The position numbers and the translations under genes were made by a program. From Trichoplax sp. H2 (lineage: Eukaryota > Placozoa > Uniplacotomia > Trichoplacea), in NCBI GenBank assembly GCA_003344405.1, contig NOWV01000270.1, positions 1 through 64,000 of the forward strand: a stretch of DNA of 64,000 bases. The letters run 5' to 3'. The notes beneath the pieces were generated by a model. It was not told the DNA's origin. It did not search any database and saw only the letters and a program-made list of their open reading frames with translations. Shown one piece after another: positions 52,794-61,600 of the stretch. The number at the start of each line of letters is the position of its first letter. The first letter of the stretch is position 1.

Positions 52794-53870
52794 ATGGCTG
52801 AAGGAGGTGATGCAACAGTAGTGTTAGTGACAGGTGCGTCGGGTTTCGTTGCTACCCATGTCTGCTATCAACTCTTACAGAAAGGATATAAGGTTCGAGG
52901 GACAGTGCGCGATCCTAGCAATGAAAAGAAATGTAAACCATTACGAGAATTATGCCCAGATGCAAAATATCCCATCGAATTAGTTCGTGGTGAATTATCC
53001 GAGAAGGAATGCTGGATAGAAGCGGTGAAAGGCTGCCATTTTGTCGTCCATATCGCTTCGCCTTTCCCACCTGGAAGTCCCAAGGATGAAGATGAAATTA
53101 TCAAGCCTGCTGTTAATGGTACTCTCAGTGTTTTAGAAGCTTGTGCTCAATCGGGTACTGTCAAACGGGTTGTTTTAACCAGCTCTGTAGCCGCCATTTC
53201 CAATGGTTTCCTGTGGGAAACAGGTCGATTGTATAATGAAAAAGATTGGACCGATCCAAGTCAAGCTGCACCTTACGAAAAGAGTAAAACATTAGCTGAG
53301 AAAGCTGCATGGGATTTTATAGAGAAATTACCTAGCGAGCAAAAATTCGAATTAGCCGTGATTAATCCAGTTCTTGTACTTGGACCTGTAATGCAAGGCT
53401 CCAATTGTACAAGTATGGAAATACCCATGCGTCTGTTAATGCGGCAAATGCCAGCAGTGCCCAAGTTAAATTTCCCCATTATTGATGTACGTGACTTAGC
53501 AGCTGGCCACATTGCTGCCTTAACTTCGGATAAAGCCGCTGGCAATCGACATATTATGGTCTCGGAGAATATGTGGTTCGCAGAAATTGCCAAAGTATAC
53601 GCCGAAGAATTTAAATCACAAGGTTATCGTGTACCGACCTTGGTCTCACCTAACTGGATCGTTCGTTTAATGGCGTTAACCGATCCAGCCCTTAAGATGG
53701 CTACTAAAACGCTCTCACGAATTGGCACTTATGATACTACGCAAGCCAAGGAACACTTAGACATGAAAACAAGACCAGCTCGAGAGACAGTCATTGATAT
53801 GGCTTATAGTTTAATTGAGCGCGGTTTTGTACCTAAAACTGCGAAATATACCGGACCTAAGAAAGCTTAA
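52794..53870 (+). CDS. NAD(P)-dependent extended SDR, dihydroflavonol-4-reductase-like (copy 1)
   Basis: This is an intronless gene of 358 residues, normal for the family that includes plant DFR/cinnamoyl-CoA reductase, yeast methylglyoxal reductase and related bacterial and fungal aldehyde or ketone reductases. The Rossmann fold opens with VVLVTGASGFVATHVCYQLL (residues about 10-29), followed by the cofactor-choosing VRGTVRD, the VVHIASPF strand, the catalytic Ser in RVVLTSSVAAI, the YxxxK pair in YEKSK and the INPVLVLGP strand. The Arg in VRGTVRD suggests NADPH preference. The substrate cannot be told from sequence. The ATG is preceded by an in-frame stretch without ATG. It is intronless among multi-exon neighbours, so an origin by retroposition or horizontal transfer is possible but unproven. 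Confidence 0.93.
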   Translation: MAEGGDATVVLVTGASGFVATHVCYQLLQKGYKVRGTVRDPSNEKKCKPLRELCPDAKYPIELVRGELSEKECWIEAVKGCHFVVHIASPFPPGSPKDEDEIIKPAVNGTLSVLEACAQSGTVKRVVLTSSVAAISNGFLWETGRLYNEKDWTDPSQAAPYEKSKTLAEKAAWDFIEKLPSEQKFELAVINPVLVLGPVMQGSNCTSMEIPMRLLMRQMPAVPKLNFPIIDVRDLAAGHIAALTSDKAAGNRHIMVSENMWFAEIAKVYAEEFKSQGYRVPTLVSPNWIVRLMALTDPALKMATKTLSRIGTYDTTQAKEHLDMKTRPARETVIDMAYSLIERGFVPKTAKYTGPKKA

Positions 53871-54969
53871 AACCGCTTGCAAACGGAAATGGACCTGCAG
53901 CGGTGAACGCCTTTTATTTCTTATTACAACAAAAATTATAATGACCACTATATTTGCTTACATATGTTTATATTGTCAAAAATAAGGAATTACTTTCTAC
54001 TTTCTCAGCGGTGCCTACTGCATGATTTGAGCCGAATGTGCCATGTTTGTCAGTTCGTCAATACGAGTTGATTTCTTGCATTCAAGTAAAATGTTCAACA
54101 CTTTTGCCAAATAAAAAAACATTCTGAATGACTATCGTGATTCCAGTGTTGAATATACTTTACTAGAGTAGGTTGGCTACGCCTAGAGGTAAGAGCCGTA
54201 TCTATCTGTTACTGTGTGTGAGCAGGAAAAGAAAGTCGCTAAAGTAAAGTAGTCCAGTCGTCGAGGTTAACTCCAGCAGTGCCCTTGGGAGGGTCATGAA
54301 TCCCATTGCATGTAAATAACGAATTCATTAATGAGTGACAGATTTTACAACCAGCTGGAAACCAGCTGTGCTCTATGTACAGTACTGTAAAGTATGTCTG
54401 TATCCTGGGCTATCGTTGACCTCAACATTTCCAACGACTACCTACACGGAAGAGTTGATTATTTCACTTAGTCATAGAATAACATGGACGACTTTGGCGT
54501 TTACCTTTTCCACGTCTCCAAGCTATCGTCCGCCATCGTCCATCCAGCCTTCCTACCGTAACGCATCTTGTGCATTGTACAATGCCCATACGCTGTTGAT
54601 GTTTGTATAGTAGTGTAATGAGCCATTTGACCGTCCAACTACGACAGCGTATACAATCCAGTCATGTATGGGTAGCACAGCCAGCGTCTGTACCAGGAGT
54701 ACCTACTACTCGAGCACGTGACATGCGACGACTGAGTTCGCTCGCGCAGGCGTGTTGTGTACACCGGCGAGTTTAGTTGTCATCTAGAAGGACCTAACCA
54801 ACCCGAGGATTTTTACCCTCCCTGGCTTTAAAACTAATGAAAATAGTAGTTTGAAGAGGATTGTTGCCAGCAGATTGATCGGAGATCCATTTTCAAGCGT
54901 TCAAAATTAGTTGAACAATTTGAATTGGCTAATAGAATTATTCTTTATCGTGCTGAAGAAGGAGAAAAA
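53871..54969. other. Spacer between the two reductase copies
   Basis: About 1.1 kb: the 3' flank of copy 1, then from about 54070 the diverged duplicate of the copy-1 upstream region. The open frame at 54335-54610 lies in this duplicated flank and resembles nothing known. Confidence 0.6.
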
Positions 54970-56046
54970 ATGGCTGAAGGAGGTGATGCAACAGTAGTGT
55001 TAGTGACAGGTGCGTCGGGTTTCGTTGCTGCCCATGTCTGCTATCAACTCTTACAGAAAGGATATAAGGTTCGAGGGACAGTGCGCGATCCTAGCAATGA
55101 AAAGAAATGTAAACCATTACGAGAATTATGCCCAGATGCAAAATATCCCATCGAATTAGTCCGTGGTGAACTAACCGAGAAGGAATGCTGGATAGAAGCG
55201 GTGAAAGGCTGCCATTTTGTCGTCCATATCGCTTCGCCTCTCCCAGCGGCGCTTCCCAAGGACGAAGATGAAATTATCAAGCCTGCTGTTAATGGTACTC
55301 TCAATGTTTTAGAAGCTTGTGTTCAATCGGGTACAGTCAAACGGGTTGTTTTAACCAGCTCTGTAGCTGCTGTTTCCAATGGTTTCATGTGGGAAACAGG
55401 TCGATTGTATAGTGAAAAAGATTGGACCGATCCAAGTCAAGCTGCACCTTACGAAAAGAGTAAAACATTAGCTGAGAAAGCTGCTTGGGATTTTATAGAG
55501 AAATTACCTAGCGAGCAAAAATTCGAATTAGCCGTGATTAATCCTGTCCTTGTACTTGGACCTGTAATGCAAGGCTCCAATTGTACAAGTATGGAAATAC
55601 CCATGCGTCTGTTAATGCGGCAAATGCCAGCAGTGCCCAAGTTAAATTTCCCCATTATTGATGTACGTGACTTAGCAGCTGGCCACGTTGCTGCCTTAAC
55701 TTCGGATAAAGCCGCTGGCAATCGACATATTATGGTCTCGGAGAATATGTGGTTCGCAGAAATTGCTAAAGTATACACCGAAGAATTTAAATCACAAGGT
55801 TATCGTGTACCGACCTTGGTCTCACCTAACTGGGTCATTCGTTTAATGGCGTTCACCGATCCAACCCTTAAGGCGCTTACTAAATCGCTTTCACGAGTTG
55901 GTGCTTATGATACTACGCAAGCCAAGGAACACTTAGACATGAAAATAAGACCAGCTCGAGAGACAGTCATTGATATGGCTTATAGTTTAATTGAGCGCGG
56001 TTTTGTACCTAAAACTGCGAAATATACCGGACCTAAGAAAGCTTAA
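54970..56046 (+). CDS. NAD(P)-dependent extended SDR, dihydroflavonol-4-reductase-like (copy 2)
   Basis: This is a tandem paralogue of the gene at 52794, also intronless and 358 residues from the matching ATG. It has the same Rossmann motif (VTGASGFVAAHVCYQLL), Ser motif (RVVLTSSVAAV) and YEKSK. Differences are few: PLPAALPKDED in place of PFPPGSPKDED near residue 94, and a cluster near residues 285-310 (VIRLMAFTDPTLKALTKSLS). Long stretches are identical even at silent positions. The frame is open upstream to about 54925 but has no ATG there; I start at the ATG conserved with copy 1. The clustered changes in the substrate-binding half could alter specificity. Confidence 0.93.
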   Translation: MAEGGDATVVLVTGASGFVAAHVCYQLLQKGYKVRGTVRDPSNEKKCKPLRELCPDAKYPIELVRGELTEKECWIEAVKGCHFVVHIASPLPAALPKDEDEIIKPAVNGTLNVLEACVQSGTVKRVVLTSSVAAVSNGFMWETGRLYSEKDWTDPSQAAPYEKSKTLAEKAAWDFIEKLPSEQKFELAVINPVLVLGPVMQGSNCTSMEIPMRLLMRQMPAVPKLNFPIIDVRDLAAGHVAALTSDKAAGNRHIMVSENMWFAEIAKVYTEEFKSQGYRVPTLVSPNWVIRLMAFTDPTLKALTKSLSRVGAYDTTQAKEHLDMKIRPARETVIDMAYSLIERGFVPKTAKYTGPKKA

Positions 56047-57169
56047 AAGAGGGAATGCTTTCTTCCTTACTCTCGATCTTTGCAGATACGAGTACAACCA
56101 TCTGTAAACGGAAATGGACCTACAACGATAGCGTAAATCAATCCCATGGATACAACACTAGGATAGTAGACTTGGATCGTACGCACTTGCAAACGATCCA
56201 CCGCCTTTAACTTTCTACTACAACTAAAATTCTAGCGTACTGTAGTTATTAATAATATCAATAACATTACTAAGTAATAGGGTGTCCAAGCGTTGGTCAT
56301 GGAATCTTAACGCTGTCTAACCATTTCCAAGAATTTGACGTCGATTGATAGTTTACGCCCCAAATTTGATACCAAGGATAACTTAATATACTTATATAAA
56401 TAGACTCAATTCTTTCAAGCTTGATTAATTATAATGCAATTATCGAAAAATAGAAATAACATGCTAACTGAGTGAGAATATTATCGATTGAAGACAGTAT
56501 TTTAAATACGTAGATCTTGGTAGATTGAATTTCTCAGGTCTTAAGACTGCTTACTAAATAAAGTGTATGTGAAAGAGTGAATTAGGAGAAGAAAAACTGA
56601 AGCCAACGAAGAGTTGTTAGATAATCCCTTAACTTGAAATGGCTAAAATCCTATTCTAACAGTTTATATTAGTCATTGGATAGACAATTTATGAATAGAC
56701 ATTCAAAAATGCGAATTGACTGCGCGCCTTGTACCGTGCATACTAACATAACTGGATAACTAGCTTTGCTTTTGGTATCTCATTTCCTTGCCTTACTCTC
56801 GCATCATTAAGCATCGATAGCGCAAACCATAGTAGTAAAATAAAACAAATTTGATATTGGAATTTTCTTATATTGGTTTTATTATTCTTTTGTTACGACT
56901 TAGAGCAGAAAACTCTTGATATCGAGTTCGATGTAACTACCACATTGCTTAATCTGTACTCTATATCTGTCATAAGTTATACTTCAACTATTAACATAGA
57001 TTGGCTAATCGTTCTATACTGATTAAACTATGCTAAGATCAATAAAAAAGTGCTCATCACTTTACGTCGTAGACAATGATGCAATTTTTGTTGATCGTTT
57101 GGAAGAAATGGCCAAGCAATGCTGTAGAAAGAGGATGAATGCAAACGATAGATTTTCACTCTAAATCAC
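56047..57169. other. Intergenic spacer downstream of the reductase pair
   Basis: It shares only a short GTAAACGGAAATGGACCT-like patch with the 3' flank of copy 1 (near 53878 and 56104). No gene was recognised. Confidence 0.5.
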
Positions 57170-58130
57170 TATCGATTCTATATATACTATATACATATAT
57201 GTTATAAATATTAATAGGTACGTGAATGATCTACAGTATATTACGAATAGTTGCATCCAAAGTGGATAATTACGCAATCAATCTCACTTTAATTTCATTT
57301 ACTAAAATAATATTTGGGTATAAATGAACATCTATTGATATTTAATGAGGGCGTTTTTATACTTGTACACGATAGACTATTGCTTACTTTCTTTTTAGAG
57401 TATGTAGATCATCATTCTCATTCTTGTCAGCATCTAGGCTATCATTATCAAGACATACATACGAGTATAGGTCTACTTTTAATGTATTATTTGTTGACCA
57501 TGCGATGGTTATGTCTAGCTTTACCATAAATACAGTACAATATTTCACTTGACAGATATTTTGGTTTCCTTTAGGTAATGACTTTTAAAAATATTGAAGT
57601 GTAAAATGGGCATACGAATATAGGTATACGTACTTCTAATACATCATTTGATGATTTATAAGAATATTTTTATTCACAGGTATTTTTTTACTCTCTTTCC
57701 TTCATGTAATTAACTCGTACAAACATTGAAATAGATTGACGATCTACGTCTATATTGGTATATCTAAATATACGTATGTACTTTGCATATGCACTATTTA
57801 CTATCCACGTTGTGGTTGTGGCTAGCTTTAAATACAGTAATTGGCTTGAGAGATATTCTGGTCTCTTTCGTTTATTGAACTTTTAAAAATGGTGAAATAG
57901 ATGGAAGATATACATGCAGTGATAGGTATACGTACTTCTAATGCACCATTTATTGACCGTGTTATAATTATGACTAGCTTTCAATACAGTATTTCACTTC
58001 AGAAGTACTCTGATCTTCTTCATTTATTGAACTTCAGCAATATTGAAATTGGTGTATATATACACGAATATAGAAATATTTCTGCAACAGTGTATTATCT
58101 GGTAACTATGCTCTAGTGATCACTACATTT
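57170..58130. repeat. Degenerate 151-bp tandem repeat, ~5-6 copies
   Basis: A phrase like GGTATACGTACTTCTAATGC followed by ACCATTTATTGACC recurs at about 57320, 57471, 57622, 57773 and 57925, each 151-152 bp apart. The linked phrase CTAGCTTTAAATACAGTA and a TATTCTGGTCTC-like phrase recur between. Copies are well diverged. The small open frames at 57314-57529 and 57901-58116 cover these units and are not convincing genes. Confidence 0.8.
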
Positions 58131-58679
58131 AAGTCGTAACATCATGCAATTTATTCCACTGCTGAGAGGACATGTGAGTCTTACTTTTTAGCCATTCGTG
58201 CGAACATAGTTCTCTCATTTTGTCGGACTTATTGATGTTAAGCATGACGTTATAAAGTTACAAGAATTAGTTTATGTTGTTGTAGTGCCGTATAAATTTT
58301 AAGGTTCCTTCATTATGAATTAGCTCAGTAATACTCTAGTTATAAGTCCTAAGTACTATAGAAAGTAATTGTAATTCTTGCAAATGGATCAAATATAAAT
58401 GAAGTGAAGCAAGAGAGATCTTGCAATTATATACAACGGCAGTTGGGTACTTGTAACAGCTAGTTTTTAACAAAGTCCCCCCCCCAAAAATTTTGTAATA
58501 GCTTGCGATTGTCAATGGAAGCATTTTGCTTAACTAGAATTGGATAGCAATGTCGCAAAAGTAGATATAATCTATTTATTTGCACCGTAACAAATCCATA
58601 AAAGAATAATTTATCGAATGATATTGTAATGATTAGCGTAAGCTATGCAATCTTTCTTCTATGGCGAATACATTAGGAA
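58131..58679. other. 3' flank of SMC6
   Basis: AT-rich sequence after the SMC6 stop (58680-58682), with a run of nine C residues near 58478. No gene is seen. Confidence 0.5.
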
Positions 58680-61600
58680 TCAATTTATATCGTATTGATT
58701 GGGATCTTGTAGTTGATGAATCTTTACAAGATGGCTATTCTTAAAGTTTTTCAAGTTACTAGTCAATAGGATGAAAAAATAGAATGATTTCATTAGACAA
58801 ACTCTCAATACATGTGCAAAACTAATTCAATAATTAAAATATCAACTTGCCTCATATTTTGAGGTGATAGAAATATAAATTGGCGATGGGTTACGTGAGA
58901 AGTGAAATTCAGCAATGTCGACGTCGCTATTTCTCGGTTATACATATCCTAAAGGTAACAAATTGTCCAATTTTAGTAGCCATTTTTCTTTGTCAGTGTT
59001 CTAATCTTCAATTGAAAGGCTATATACTGCAACTCATTCCGAGGTATGAATAACACTAATGATGTAAAATCATAACCACGAGTAGGCCTACTCCACTATC
59101 AAAGTGATTTCTTGACATTGAAGAAAAGAGTAATCAAATTTTACCATGAAAACATCAAATTCGTCCAAGCATATAATTGGAGGGGACATGGATTGAAGAA
59201 GGGATATGATCAAAGCAACAGTGGCCAAAGATCTTTCTCCACCCGAGAGAGATAAATGACTGCAATGGCCACCACGTGCTGCTAAACTCTATATTTTGTG
59301 AGGGTAGAAATGAAAACATTTTATAAGAAAGCCAAAGCTTAATTATGTTGGCTTGATGATTAACTTATCCACTGCTACTTTATTGCAGCTAAGAAACAGA
59401 AATTATCGAAATGATAGCAATACTGTAAGGATTACCTGAATTTGTAAATGAAATTCTTCATTAAAAGGATCAATTCGTAATTTTGCACTTAAGCCACGTC
59501 TTGAAAAAAGACTTCCAATAGTTGTTGTTACTCTTTCCGCTAGTGATTTCTGTATAAATTTACATTTTGCTTCTCGAAGATGAACATGCTGTTGCAAGGT
59601 CTACCAGGCAATGTCCCAAATGAAAGACAATCCATATGTAAGAGAAGATATCGAAATGAATATTCAGTGGATTTAAATTGAATTTTAATAGCCATAAAGC
59701 AAGGCGATATTACTATTAAATATTGTATGAATCTTACTGAGAATACATCAGATAAAATCTGCGAACAAGCTTTCCTTCTATAATAAGTTATTTGCGCTTC
59801 TTTAATAGCTGCAATAATTTCTTCTTTTGTGCCAATTTCCTCCTGTAGTTTTTCAAGGCTTTGCTCCTTACGATAGATTTTGTGATCGAGATCTTCAATC
59901 TTTTGCTCCGTGATAATTCGATCTGCTGCAATTTTACATGCACTAGCAGTACAAGTCTATGATAATTAAAATAAATCAAAAATTGATTTCTCTTTTTCGA
60001 ATAACCTTCATCGAACGATCAAGAAGATACTAACCAAGACTTTTTCTTGTTGATGGTTCATTTTTTGTAGCCAATAATTCTTCTTTTCCTCTAATTCGTC
60101 TATAATTTTATGAAGGTATTTACATTTTTCTAATTTCTCCCGGTATTGTAACGTTTTGTGCTTAATTTCATTCTGTTGGTATTGAAGATGAATTTAAACC
60201 ATTAAAATCTTTAGTAATCTTAATATAACCAAGACCAAGTAATTTTCTAATTTTTTCCCCATATTGTAACGTTTTGCGCTTAATTTCATTCTGTTAGTGT
60301 TCAAAATGAATTTTTAAACTATCAAAATCTCGAATAATCAAGCTGTTTTCTAAACTTTCACAATATTGTAGCGCTTTGCGCTTAATTTTATTCTGTTGGT
60401 GTTCAAAAAGAATCTCTATAATCAATATCTTCAATAATCTTAATATAACCAAGATCAAGCAATTTTCTAATTTTTCACAACATTGTAGCACTTTACATTT
60501 AAATTCATTTTGTTGGAATTTAAAACGAAGTCTGTATCAAGATCATTAATTAATAGAACCATGAGCAATCTATTTTTAAACTTTGACGCATAGTAACATC
60601 TTACATTTAATTTCATTTTGTTGCGATTTAAAACGACATTCTATGTCGATATCTTTAGTACTCTTATTGTAGCCATAATCAATCTATGTTCTAAACTCTC
60701 ATCCTAGAAGAGTGCCGTTATATTTTTATCGCATTTCTATGACAATATCGTCAAATAGTATTCATGCAGCCAAAATCCAGCCAACTTCCAAGTCTATCTA
60801 TAGAAAAGGACAATGCCATATTTGCTCTGATGGATAATTTAGACTAATTTTTTCCGCCTAAGAGGATAGGCTGCATTCTTCTAGTACTTAGTGAGTTATT
60901 GTAAATCATTTAATGTATGCTAACGACATTGTAAAGATTATTATAAAAGTCTTATATGGGTATTCTTCAATAACGAGCAATTTGTTGTCAAATATTATTC
61001 TCTTATCCTTCATAGGATACTATGGCAAAATATCTTTACGAGGATGAATTCTTGCACTAATTCTATCCAGTTATTGTCATAGACAGTTGATAAATGAATT
61101 AATTAATGATGAATTTACGAGTGCATTTTGTACTATTCAAGAGCTCAATTAGAGATATTATTAAATATGAAGACTAATGCTATTCTTAATGAATACTATT
61201 CCATAGTTTTAATTTAATTATGGATATGATTCAGTTATGTGTATTCTTTGCTAGTGTTTTTTTGATATATACAGTATAATACTTTTTCTTGACGTTGTAG
61301 GAATACAAAATATTTGGGAAAGTATTCGGTAGTACCAGCGGTAGGAATTGTTCTATTAAAATAGTATAAAAATAACATCTTTCGCCTCATAACTGCGACG
61401 TAGAATTCTCTTCTAGTTTAAAGCGTATACATTTATAGATAATTAAGTGTATGAGATGCTAGAAATTGAGAGATATAGGTATTACTATTCATGGAATCAT
61501 TTTTTGATATCATGAATTAGCAACTCGAGTTAGCCATTAATTAATGCAGTACAACATTATTTTTCGGTCAGGCTAGAAGCTATAAAGTTCCTGGAAGGAA

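Larger units (their letters stand above)
51890..56060 (+). repeat. Segmental tandem duplication (~2.2 kb) carrying two reductase genes
   Basis: The start codons of the two reductase genes are 2176 bp apart. The region upstream of each is also duplicated but diverged. AGAGTAGGTTGGCTACGCCT plus AGAGGTAAGA occurs near 52020 and 54164, GGGTCATGAATCCCATTGCA-like sequence near 52145 and 54291, ACCAGCTGGAAATCAGCTGT near 52220 and 54350, and TATTTCCAACGACTA near 52318 and 54426. The coding parts are far more alike than these flanks. Confidence 0.9.

Noticed and set aside
54925-54969. Longer N-terminus for reductase copy 2
   Set aside because: The extension starts at a TTG, not an ATG; copy 1 has no ATG in the equivalent stretch, so the shared ATG is the better start.
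58470-58490. Run of nine C residues followed by A residues
   Set aside because: A homopolymer in intergenic DNA; it may be a slippage or sequencing artefact and carries no feature.
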